A stretch of DNA of 46,176 nt, taken from Thermoplasmatota archaeon. Its GTDB lineage: Archaea > Thermoplasmatota > JAKEGO01 > JANQNJ01. Made by a program: the position numbers and the translations under genes. The stretch lies in the NCBI GenBank assembly GCA_028279645.1, contig JANQNJ010000027.1, forward strand, positions 1 to 46,176. The letters run 5' to 3'. Positions 1 to 7,350 of the stretch are shown one piece after another. The number at the start of each line of letters is the position of its first letter. Position 1 is the first letter of the stretch. The notes under the pieces are model-generated. The model saw only the letters and a program-made list of their open reading frames with translations. It did not search any database and had not been told where the DNA came from.

Positions 1-325
1 TCGGGTCGAGATATCTGTCGGGCGGGACCTGTCCTGGACCCGGGCCGTACAGCGGCTGCCTCATCGGACCGTGATCCGGCGGTCCCTGATGATATCCGGG
101 ACCTGACGGACGGTACTCCGGTGGAGGATGGTATCGACCCGGCGGAGTATGATCCTGCGGTGGACCATGATACTGGCGTTCCGAAGGTCCCGGCACCCTT
201 GCCTCGGGCCTCCTTCCCGACCAGCCCCTGGACCGCACCTCCCTTCCGCATCCGGGACATATCGCATATTGCGAGTCGCCGAGGTCCTCGAACACCTCCC
301 CGCACTCGAGGCAGAGCACGTTCAT
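1..325 (-). CDS. N-terminal part of a zinc-ribbon protein with a Pro/Gly/His/Tyr-rich tail (cut by window edge)
   Basis: The minus strand is open from an ATG at 325 to the window edge, giving 108 residues and no stop. It begins MNVLCLECGEVFEDL and has two CxxC knuckles (C5/C8 and C23/C26) that should bind one zinc. From about residue 35 the chain becomes low in complexity and rich in P, G, Y, H and R, so it is probably disordered. The rest lies outside the window, so no function can be named. No Shine-Dalgarno sequence precedes the ATG, but an AT-rich TATA-like stretch lies about 25-30 bases upstream, which fits a leaderless transcript. The reading frame continues upstream without a stop through CKAEYTGP, so an earlier non-ATG start cannot be excluded. 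Confidence 0.7.
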   Translation of the reverse strand, partial: MNVLCLECGEVFEDLGDSQYAICPGCGREVRSRGWSGRRPEARVPGPSERQYHGPPQDHTPPGRYHPPPEYRPSGPGYHQGPPDHGPMRQPLYGPGPGQVPPDRYLDP

Positions 326-361
326 CGGGCCAGTATACTCGGCCTTACAATAAATGGATTT

Positions 362-393
362 CCCCGAGCCGGGGCCCTATGGCCCCTTCGGGG
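362..393 (-). terminator. Nested GC hairpin after trmG10
   Basis: Outer arms CCCCGA (362-367) and TCGGGG (388-393) enclose inner arms GGGGCC (371-376) and GGCCCC (381-386) around the loop CTAT. It sits just past the stop of the methyltransferase gene and before the zinc-ribbon gene. The run that follows on the minus strand is AT-rich rather than a clean T tract, so this may be an mRNA 3' end structure rather than a true terminator. Confidence 0.35.
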
Positions 394-398
394 TCGGG

Positions 399-1418
399 TC
401 AACGCCTTTCGAAGATGCAGAAGTTCCTGGTCAACGACCTGTGCACGCGGAGCGGATGGCTCTCGACCAGCTTGTAGCCGTTGACGGAGTGTGCCAGGGC
501 AAGGTCCGGAAGCACCATGACCACCCTGCCCTCCGGCTTGAGGAGGGGTGAGAATCCCGACACTGCCCGTTCGATAAGGTCCGACGTCGTCTCTCCCCCC
601 ACCGTCGTCGCCCTTCCATAGGGCGGATCGGTGACCACTGCGTCCAACCCCCCCTCCCCGATCGTCGGGAAGACCTCTCTAACGGAGCCCGCGTCGCCCC
701 TGGCGACCTCCCCTTCCAGGCCGAAGTGGGCGAGGTTCGTCCTGGCACCCTCCACCATCTGGTCGAGAATATCTATCCCGTAAGTGCTCATGCCCATGGA
801 AGCACCTTCTATGAGGACCCCTCCTGTCCCGCAGAAAGGGTCCAGGATGGATCCCCCCTCCCTCACCCGGGCCAGGTTCAGCATGGCCCGTACGTACTTC
901 GGTTCGATGGAAATGGGGGCGAAGAACGGCCTGTTCCCCACCCTCCTGTCGCGGGCGTCCTTTCGTCCTATCTCCGAAACGACCCTGCAGAGCCAAAGCC
1001 CGTCCTCCTCGAACACCCTGATCACGGTGGCCGGCCGCTCGGCGGAGTCGGGGGCGTCGACCATCTCGCCCAGGTGTTCGATGATATCCGATCGCTGGAC
1101 CGCGGTCGAGCCATCACCCAGCTTCACCCGGATGTAGAACGGTCCGTCGCCGATGGTCCGCGCAATGTCGAGCGATCTCCCATCCTCCTTCAGCAGGTCA
1201 TCGACGCCACTGCCGTTCCAGAGGACCTCCATTATCCTGTGGGACAGGCCCAGACGACCTCCCAGCTCCGATATCCCCCGGTCCGCATCCTCGAAGAGAA
1301 GGTACCTTTCCCCGATCCCGGTCGCCGTTCCGGACAGGTCGAGCATCTCAATTACACTCTCGACCTCGGCCCTGGCCATGCCCTTCTGTTCTCCGGAGAT
1401 CTCGATGAGCGCCCTCAT
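399..1418 (-). CDS. trmG10: tRNA (guanine(10)-N2)-dimethyltransferase (Trm-G10/Trm11 family)
   Basis: This 339-residue protein has the archaeal Trm-G10 layout: an N-terminal THUMP-like region (about 1-150) and a C-terminal Rossmann methyltransferase. The SAM-binding motif DPFCGTGG is at 193-200, the acidic loop YGIDILDQM follows, and the catalytic N-methylase motif DPPYGR is at 264-269. The family methylates the exocyclic amine of G10 in tRNA, giving m2G and then m2,2G, which stabilises the tRNA core. The start ATG at 1418 has a GGAG-type Shine-Dalgarno sequence about 7 bases upstream, and a TATA-like element lies near 1476-1484. It therefore seems to have its own promoter in the 78-base gap after mptE. 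The family is clear; the exact modification is inferred from homology. Confidence 0.88.
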   Translation of the reverse strand: MRALIEISGEQKGMARAEVESVIEMLDLSGTATGIGERYLLFEDADRGISELGGRLGLSHRIMEVLWNGSGVDDLLKEDGRSLDIARTIGDGPFYIRVKLGDGSTAVQRSDIIEHLGEMVDAPDSAERPATVIRVFEEDGLWLCRVVSEIGRKDARDRRVGNRPFFAPISIEPKYVRAMLNLARVREGGSILDPFCGTGGVLIEGASMGMSTYGIDILDQMVEGARTNLAHFGLEGEVARGDAGSVREVFPTIGEGGLDAVVTDPPYGRATTVGGETTSDLIERAVSGFSPLLKPEGRVVMVLPDLALAHSVNGYKLVESHPLRVHRSLTRNFCIFERR

Positions 1419-1496
1419 TGTGCTTCTCCATCTATGTTGGCCTGCTTCCGATAGCGGCCACTATAACGGAAACTTACGATGGTATAAAGAGATGTC

Positions 1497-2186
1497 TCAG
1501 AGGAAGCGGATCTCGGTGTCGACCATGGCGATGAGCCTCTGGGCCCAGGCCAGCTTTCGGGCCTTAAGGTCATCGTCAGTATGATAGGAATGGACCCCCG
1601 GCGCGGAGAAATCGAAACCGATGAGCACGATCACCTCCGCTCCCAGCTCCTCTGCCATCATAACTGCCCGGTCCCCGTCGGTGAACCCTCCGAAGTTGAA
1701 GAGGCCTTCCGGAGGGTCTATCTGGGTGGTGCCCAGTATGGGCGGCCTCATCTCGGGCACCCAGCGTTGCAGGGCGGGAACGTTGTCCCCGTGAGCGTGC
1801 ACCACAAGGACCGCACCGGCGGCTCCGGCCCTCAGCTGGTCCTCGACCGGTCCGTCAAGGTCGGTAACTATGATGTCCGGTACCAACTCCTGCGCCCGCA
1901 GACCTGTCGTGGCACCGTCGGCGGAGATCACGGCCCCCGCCTCCCTGATGATCCTGGTATGATCGTCGTCGAGCTCCCCGACGGCCCCGCCAACGACGAC
2001 CACGGTCGATCCCCGGATGAGAAGGTCAAGCCGGTCCAGCACGGGACCTGCATCGTAGAGATCGTTCGCCACAAGGAGCTCCACCAGTCTCAGACCGGCC
2101 TCCCTCTCCCTTTCCCTCGAGTAACCGAAATCCTCCTCGATCTGGCCGTATACAGGGAGCCATCCATCAAGCTCCAACGTCATCAC
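1497..2186 (-). CDS. mptE: 6-hydroxymethyl-7,8-dihydropterin pyrophosphokinase MptE (DUF115)
   Basis: MptE transfers pyrophosphate from ATP to 6-hydroxymethyl-dihydropterin, an early step of tetrahydromethanopterin (or archaeal folate) synthesis. Visible family motifs are VVVVGGAVG (61-69), DGATTGL (90-96), PDIIVTDLDG (103-112), HAHGDN (130-135) and FTDGDRA (168-174). The acidic TDLDG and TDGD loops are those expected to hold Mg-ATP. The length of 229 residues fits the archaeal family. The first possible start is GTG at 2186, followed directly by ATG at 2183. Either start lies inside the 3' end of the upstream AIR-synthase-like gene, an overlap of about 17-20 bases that implies translational coupling. 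The gene points to a methanopterin-type C1 carrier in this organism. Confidence 0.88.
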   Translation of the reverse strand: MMTLELDGWLPVYGQIEEDFGYSREREREAGLRLVELLVANDLYDAGPVLDRLDLLIRGSTVVVVGGAVGELDDDHTRIIREAGAVISADGATTGLRAQELVPDIIVTDLDGPVEDQLRAGAAGAVLVVHAHGDNVPALQRWVPEMRPPILGTTQIDPPEGLFNFGGFTDGDRAVMMAEELGAEVIVLIGFDFSAPGVHSYHTDDDLKARKLAWAQRLIAMVDTEIRFL

Positions 2187-3564
2187 CCAGGATCCGCTTG
2201 AGCCTCTCCTTCTTGAACATCGCCTCCAGCGCCCCCTTCTCGAGTCCGCCCTTCAGGGCCTTGAGGTCGGCGGTCTCCACGGCGACGACCTTCTTCACGG
2301 GGGTGTAGGGCGACTCCCTGAACTGCCGCTCGAGCCCCATGGTCCTTCCGTCCTTGAGCATCCTTGCTCCCGGCGTCGAGGTCACCTCGCCGACGATGAG
2401 CGACGTGATGCCGATCCCGTCCAGAAGCTGCGAGATGTTCCGAATCGCAGCGGGAGGCGCAACGATCATCAGGGAATCGGTCGACACCCCCAGCGGATCT
2501 ATATCGAGCTCCTCCAGCATCGTTCGGACCTCGGGATCAACGCTCCTGAGGAGCATTTCGTTGGAGAGAAGCAGACCCAGGCCTGACGCGTCGGCGAGAT
2601 CGAGCATGTCGCCCCGAACCCCGCCGTTGGTGATGTCCGACATCGTGTGAACATCAACAGCATGCTTCGAGTTCAGAACGGCGTAAGCCGCCCTCAGGAA
2701 GTCCACGTTCAGGGTGCGTTCCAGGACCTCGGCCCGCCGGTTGAAGATCGCCGTGGTCGCTATGGTGCCTCCGCCGCTTCCGACAGTGAGCAGGACCGAA
2801 TCCCCTGCTTTGATGGCCGACCGCCTCAGAGGCCTCCCTCCTTCGCTGCCCGGCACCAGGCCCACGGCGCCGACTGCGCCGCTCAGCCTGCTACCCTTGA
2901 CCAGATCGCCGCCGATCCTCAGGGTGCTTCCTGCTACCAGGGGAACGTTGAAGATGTCAGAGAGGCTCGTGATGCCCGCCGTGAACTCGAAGACCTTGGC
3001 CACATCGCCGTCGTCCCCGAGATGTACGTCAGCTAACAACGCCAGCGGTCTTGCTCCCATGACCAGCGTATCCCTCATCGCAGCCTGTGCCACGTAGAAA
3101 CCTGCAAGGAACGGGAACGCGCTGAGTCGGGAATGGACGCCGTCCACTGAGATCACTATGGTGCCCTGTTCGGATGCCACAGCACCGCCGTCGTCCTGTG
3201 CCTCGACCCCGACCACGGCTCCCTGCTCACCGACTATGTCGGCGATCAGGCGGTGCACGAGAAGGTCCCCCTCCCCCCGGCACCCCATTCCAGCCGTTCC
3301 GGCGCTGATATCCGTCCTCACAGGACGGACCAGTGCCAGGACCTCGGGGTCGATTCCCTCATGGTCATATTCCAGCCCCGGCTTCTCCTCGTCGACGCTT
3401 GCGGCGATCAGCTCCGAGGCCGCCTCCATCTCGACGAGCAGGGCCTCCGCGAACGCCTTATCAACGTGTTTTGAGAGCTCTTTAAGCACAGTCGTCCTGG
3501 ACCTGGGGGTACCCTTTGCATTGGTCGTCGATAAGAGCTGGAGCGCCAGGTCCTCAAGGTCCAT
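2167..3564 (-). CDS. AIR synthase (PurM/HypE/ThiL fold)-related protein
   Basis: The protein has 465 residues. After a helical N-terminal extension of about 80 residues come motifs of the PurM-like ATP-binding fold: ISAGTAGMGCRGEGD near 86-100, DDGG (124-127), SVDGVHSRL (139-147), a glycine-rich GAVGAVGLV stretch, LLTVGSGGGTIATTA, and MSDITNGGVRGDM in the C-terminal half. These resemble archaeal AIR-synthase-related proteins, relatives of thiamine-phosphate kinase, selenophosphate synthetase and HypE that phosphorylate a carbonyl or amide group. The substrate is unknown. It is nine bases downstream of the DUF373 gene and overlaps mptE, so a role linked to pterin or C1 cofactors is possible but not shown. 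The long N-terminal and roughly 50-residue C-terminal extensions are not part of the core fold. Confidence 0.75.
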   Translation of the reverse strand: MDLEDLALQLLSTTNAKGTPRSRTTVLKELSKHVDKAFAEALLVEMEAASELIAASVDEEKPGLEYDHEGIDPEVLALVRPVRTDISAGTAGMGCRGEGDLLVHRLIADIVGEQGAVVGVEAQDDGGAVASEQGTIVISVDGVHSRLSAFPFLAGFYVAQAAMRDTLVMGARPLALLADVHLGDDGDVAKVFEFTAGITSLSDIFNVPLVAGSTLRIGGDLVKGSRLSGAVGAVGLVPGSEGGRPLRRSAIKAGDSVLLTVGSGGGTIATTAIFNRRAEVLERTLNVDFLRAAYAVLNSKHAVDVHTMSDITNGGVRGDMLDLADASGLGLLLSNEMLLRSVDPEVRTMLEELDIDPLGVSTDSLMIVAPPAAIRNISQLLDGIGITSLIVGEVTSTPGARMLKDGRTMGLERQFRESPYTPVKKVVAVETADLKALKGGLEKGALEAMFKKERLKRILGDDVGA

Positions 3565-3573
3565 TGAACAGCC

Positions 3574-4662
3574 TCAGAGTCTCCATTCGTCCACCGACTT
3601 CGAGGAGATCACCCTCTCCCTCAGGTAGCCGTATGATACGATCCCCACGAAGGCCGCGATCCCTGCGAGCAGCATGTGAACCAGTATGCTCACCAGGGCG
3701 TCGTCGCCCTTGATCTGCCTGACGTACTCGAAGAACGTCAGCGATCCGAGGATCATGAAGTACAGTGATATCAGTCCGAACGTCGCCGGCCAGAGCGACC
3801 AGTCGGTCTTGTTGTGCTTGTAGTAATCGTCGAGGGCCTTTGAGAACAACGAAAGCCAGGTTCCCACAAGGAAGACCCAGATGCTGCCCCTGATGAACTG
3901 GATCACGACCTTCTCGGGGGTCGGTTCCCCCGAGCTCTGGGTGTACCCGATCACGATGCCGAATATCACGATAATGACCGATAATATGTACAGATAGACC
4001 GAGACGTTGCCGGTCTTGACCGCCTCCCGCATATCCTTTCCGAGATTTGTGACCATCTCCTCCAGGTGATAGGCCCAGATCAGGAACGATACTCCCAGAA
4101 CGAACACGATCCCTGCCAGGCCGAGGTCCGGCCTGCCCATGAAGGCCGACAACGACCACAACAGACAGACGGCGGCCAGGGGGATCATGATCCGCTTCCT
4201 GCTCTTCTCCTCGAACAGGATCTTCTTGATGATGTAGTAGAACGACTCGATGTTCGTGCTCTGCTTGACCGTCACCCGGACCCGACGGTCTATCTTCACC
4301 CGTGAGCTGATTATCGGAAGGATCGCCTCGTCCTCGGCCCCGTCGTCCACCAGGATGATGCTGTCGGGCTTCAGCCTCTCCAGGACCTCCTCGACCTCCT
4401 TCCCGATCTTCTCGTCGGAGATCCGCCCGACCTTCTGGTCGCCGCATATGGTGGCGATGGAGACCTTCTCCCCCTCCTCCTTCAGCTGATCGTACTCCTT
4501 GATGGCGGCGAACAGGGTGTTGACATCGGAATCCTCCGGATCGACGAGCGCAAGGCTGTTCGCAGCCTTGAGGTTCGCCCTCCTTCCGACAATCGGCGTT
4601 TCAACGGCTGACTTGAAACCGAAGTCGTTATCCCTGTCCACGCAAAGGACCAGCCGTTTCAT
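3574..4662 (-). CDS. DUF373 family archaeal membrane protein
   Basis: The likely protein starts MKRLVLCVDRDNDFG at ATG 4662 and has 362 residues. The frame is open further upstream, but a TATA box at 4685-4695 lies 23-33 bases before this ATG, so the upstream codons are promoter. Residues 1-150 form a soluble domain with the DUF373 signature CVDRDND and a second acidic motif ILVDDGAEDE. About six membrane segments follow between roughly 155 and 350. The function of DUF373 is not known to me; the family is confined to archaea. It heads an apparent operon with the AIR-synthase-like gene (nine-base gap) and mptE. Confidence 0.8.
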   Translation of the reverse strand: MKRLVLCVDRDNDFGFKSAVETPIVGRRANLKAANSLALVDPEDSDVNTLFAAIKEYDQLKEEGEKVSIATICGDQKVGRISDEKIGKEVEEVLERLKPDSIILVDDGAEDEAILPIISSRVKIDRRVRVTVKQSTNIESFYYIIKKILFEEKSRKRIMIPLAAVCLLWSLSAFMGRPDLGLAGIVFVLGVSFLIWAYHLEEMVTNLGKDMREAVKTGNVSVYLYILSVIIVIFGIVIGYTQSSGEPTPEKVVIQFIRGSIWVFLVGTWLSLFSKALDDYYKHNKTDWSLWPATFGLISLYFMILGSLTFFEYVRQIKGDDALVSILVHMLLAGIAAFVGIVSYGYLRERVISSKSVDEWRL

Positions 4663-4684
4663 ACATTGATTAGAACGTCCTTCC

Positions 4685-4695
4685 TTTATATAAAA
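4685..4695 (-). promoter_or_regulatory. TATA box of the DUF373 operon
   Basis: On the minus strand this reads TTTTATATAAA, 23-33 bases before ATG 4662, the spacing expected if transcription starts at the start codon (leaderless mRNA). Confidence 0.65.
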
Positions 4696-4785
4696 GTGGC
4701 GAGGTTCCGGCGTTACTCCAGTCGAAATGAAGGTCTGGTGGCCAGGCATCCCGAGGAGGGGTCGAAAACCGGGCCAGAGGGCCGA

Positions 4786-4913
4786 TTCAGGCCGGATTCG
4801 TTGAATTCGGCGATCGACGGAGGCTGTTTTTACCCGATATTCGATCTTGAAGGATCGACGGACCTTCGGCAATGAACCTGCCCAAGATCCCTTCCAGGGC
4901 GGTTTCAGGCCGG
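4786..4913. repeat. Short direct repeats in the divergent intergenic region
   Basis: The 363-base gap 4663-5025 between divergent genes has no convincing gene. It holds two copies of TTCAGGCCGG (4786-4795 and 4904-4913) and two copies of GATCGACGGA (4812-4821 and 4853-4862). They could be regulator sites or chance repeats in GC-rich DNA. Confidence 0.3.
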
Positions 4914-4994
4914 TTTAGATCGATCTGGACCCTGTGTGTTATCGACCGGAAAACGGCCCGTTCCACATGCTGGCTCGAATGCGATTTCCATAGC

Positions 4995-5005
4995 TTTTTT
5001 ATATA
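4995..5005 (+). promoter_or_regulatory. TATA box of the ABC exporter
   Basis: TTTTTTATATA ends 21 bases before ATG 5026, with its centre about 26 bases away. No Shine-Dalgarno sequence precedes the ATG, so a leaderless transcript is likely. Confidence 0.65.
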
Positions 5006-5025
5006 CCCTTCACGATTGAACCAGC

Positions 5026-5766
5026 ATGTCGGCCATCGTCGCCATGAACGTCTACAAGAAGTTCGGAGATTTTACCGCGCTCAACGGTGTCAACCTCGAT
5101 ATCCAGCAGGGCACCTTCTTCGGGTTCTGCGGACCGAACGGTGCCGGCAAGAGCACCCTTCTCAAGATACTCACATGCCAGATCCCACCCTCGGCAGGGG
5201 CGGCCAGCATCTTCGGCCTCGATATCGAGGAGAAGCCGTTCACCATCAAGAACCAGATCGCCATCATGCCCGAGTCCGAATCCCCGCCCAGCTTCCTCAC
5301 CGCCGAGGAGTTCCTCTACTTCGTTGCAAAGGTACGCGAGCTGGACAACATCGAGGAACGGGTGGAGAAGTGGCTGGAGTTCTTCAAGATAGTGGAGAAG
5401 CGGAACACCCTGTGCAAGGACCTTTCCAAGGGGATGAGGCAGAAGGTGATGCTGGCGGCGACCATGATGCCCGACTCCCCGCTTCTCTTCCTCGACGAGC
5501 CCTTCATCAACCTCGATCCGATCTTCCAGCGCAAGCTGAGGGTATACCTGGCCGAGTACATCCGGAGGGGCGGGACGATCTTCATGTGCACACACATCCT
5601 AGAGATCGCCGAGAAGCTCTGCAGCCAGCTGGCCATCATCAACCGGGGCACCGTCATCGCCTCAGGAACCATGGGCCAGCTGAGGATCGCCCCCAACGAG
5701 AACCTGGAACAGGTCTTCATGCGGCTGGTCGGAAACGTGGAAGCCGGCTACGTTGAGGGGATCTGA
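5026..5766 (+). CDS. ABC transporter ATP-binding protein
   Basis: This is a 246-residue ABC ATPase with Walker A GPNGAGKST (36-44), a Q-loop region around IAIMPESES, signature LSKGM (133-137), Walker B LLFLDEP (153-159) and the H-loop in CTHILE. It should power the membrane protein encoded next, whose gene overlaps the last bases of this one. The pair matches ABC-2-type exporters, which move lipids, drugs or natural products outward. No solute-binding protein is nearby, which argues against import. A leaderless promoter precedes it. The substrate cannot be told from sequence. Confidence 0.9.
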   Translation: MSAIVAMNVYKKFGDFTALNGVNLDIQQGTFFGFCGPNGAGKSTLLKILTCQIPPSAGAASIFGLDIEEKPFTIKNQIAIMPESESPPSFLTAEEFLYFVAKVRELDNIEERVEKWLEFFKIVEKRNTLCKDLSKGMRQKVMLAATMMPDSPLLFLDEPFINLDPIFQRKLRVYLAEYIRRGGTIFMCTHILEIAEKLCSQLAIINRGTVIASGTMGQLRIAPNENLEQVFMRLVGNVEAGYVEGI

Positions 5767-5797
5767 GGACAGGCCCGCGGGTAACGACACCGGAGGA

Positions 5798-7264
5798 ATG
5801 AAGTTGCTGCTGCTGATCAAGACACTGATGCGCGAGGAATGGCGCATGCACGTCTCCTACTCAGGCTCCAACTTCACCATGTTCCCCGTCATGATAGGCG
5901 CCGCGGCGCTATTCATCGGAATCATGTCGGAGGCCTTCTTCAAGGCGGCGGACATCCAGTCGTTGATGCTCCTTCTTCATATCAGCGCCCTCATGTACGG
6001 ATTGATCATCGGAGGGTTCGCCTTCATGAGCCCCGAGATCGCCGAGAGGAGGTTCGGCGAGGTCAGGATGCTCATGAACACCCCCGACTTCCTCCCGCTC
6101 GAGTACCGGCGGATGTACTTCTCCGCTTACATCAAGGACATCATCTTCTACGCGTCCATCCTGCTCCTGCCCGCCTGTATCGGGCTTCTGGGGGCTGCAA
6201 TGACGGGGTTCGGCATCCTCACCGTCAAGGACACCCTCGTTCTGACCGGGACGATGTTCATAACCTTCAACCTGGGCTTCGCCGTGAGCTTCGCCATCGC
6301 CATGGCCAACATAAGGTCCACCAGCCTCGCCGCAGCCATCGCCGGCCTCATCTTCACCGTGGTCGGATTCGGCCTCTTCCTCGAGGTCCCGCTCACATAC
6401 TTCATCCCGTCGGTCGGACTGCAGGACCACTACTTCGATCCCGTGGCCGACATCGAGTTCCTGGCGTTCATCCTCCTCTCCTTCGTCTACATCCTGATGT
6501 TCGCCACCATGGCCATAGCCATATCGAGGGAACGATGGGAGGCGAAGGAATCGACCCATGAGTCGAACCTGCCCGAGACGGCGGAGCGATTCAGCTTCTT
6601 CAGGGACAGCATCCTCGTCGCAAAGGAGTTCACAGACCTCGCTCGTAGCGGAGGCGTATCTAAGATCGCGTTCACCCTCGTCCTGCCCATGGGTGCACTG
6701 TACGTACTGGACCTCATCGGTGAGGCGATCTCGGTGGAGATCACCTTCGATCCGGTCTTCTACGCCATCATGCTGGGCTTCTTCGGCATGCTCATCTACT
6801 ACTGGATCGCATCGTCCGACAGTCTTACCTTCCTGCAGACGACGCCGGTGAGGCCTTCCGATGTCATCTATGCCAAACTGAAGCTCCATTCACTGCTGAC
6901 CGTCCTTGTCAGCCTGCCCATGGCGGCCGGTATCGCCGTGTTCTTCATGGACCCGTTCGCCTTCGTGGTCGCCTTTCCCATGATCTTCATCACGAGCCTC
7001 CATATGGGCCTCGTGCTGGCGTATCTCACCGGGTTCAGGACCGCCGAGTACATGCTGGAGGCCAGGGTCCTGATGCTGTTCGTGATCCTCGGCGCCCTGC
7101 CAATGAACATAGCCGCCGCCTTCATCACCGTCCTGGAGGTCGAGAAGTACTCCACCATGGCGCCACTCGGCCTGATCGCCATCGCCGGCTACCTGGTCGC
7201 CATCGATCCCTTCTTCTTCAAGAGGATCCGGGCGAAGTGGGAGGACACCAACTTCACCAGCTGA
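5798..7264 (+). CDS. ABC transporter permease, multi-pass membrane protein
   Basis: The 488-residue protein starts MKLLLLIKTLMREEW and contains about ten to twelve hydrophobic segments, in two blocks separated by a soluble stretch near residues 250-290 (ESTHESNLPETAERFSF). It is the membrane partner of the preceding ATPase. The frame is open from TTG 5753, inside the ATPase gene. I chose ATG 5798 because GGAGG lies at 5792-5796, but the gap of one base is too short. TTG 5804 would give a seven-base gap, so the exact start is uncertain by a few codons. The two-block layout suggests duplicated transmembrane halves, so it may act as a single-chain permease. No closer family was recognised. Confidence 0.82.
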   Translation: MKLLLLIKTLMREEWRMHVSYSGSNFTMFPVMIGAAALFIGIMSEAFFKAADIQSLMLLLHISALMYGLIIGGFAFMSPEIAERRFGEVRMLMNTPDFLPLEYRRMYFSAYIKDIIFYASILLLPACIGLLGAAMTGFGILTVKDTLVLTGTMFITFNLGFAVSFAIAMANIRSTSLAAAIAGLIFTVVGFGLFLEVPLTYFIPSVGLQDHYFDPVADIEFLAFILLSFVYILMFATMAIAISRERWEAKESTHESNLPETAERFSFFRDSILVAKEFTDLARSGGVSKIAFTLVLPMGALYVLDLIGEAISVEITFDPVFYAIMLGFFGMLIYYWIASSDSLTFLQTTPVRPSDVIYAKLKLHSLLTVLVSLPMAAGIAVFFMDPFAFVVAFPMIFITSLHMGLVLAYLTGFRTAEYMLEARVLMLFVILGALPMNIAAAFITVLEVEKYSTMAPLGLIAIAGYLVAIDPFFFKRIRAKWEDTNFTS

Positions 7265-7300
7265 TCCCGCACCGGGCTGGCCAGCCTCCTTTCCATGACA

Positions 7301-7310
7301 AATTATATCT
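7301..7310 (+). promoter_or_regulatory. TATA box before the PAS/GAF sensor gene
   Basis: AATTATATCT lies about 30 bases before an out-of-frame ATG at 7338 and 45 bases before the TTG at 7351. The likely transcription start is near 7332. Confidence 0.5.
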
Positions 7311-7350
7311 CTTAATAGACACTTAACGGGTCAGCCTATGCTCCGGCAGT

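Noticed and set aside
4872-5756. 294-residue plus-strand frame before and over the ABC ATPase
   Set aside because: It overlaps the ATPase in another frame and includes the promoter; its sequence is Arg/His/Gly-rich noise.
5909-6889. 326-residue open frame on the minus strand
   Set aside because: It is antisense to the ABC permease and rich in E, G, D and R, typical of shadow frames.
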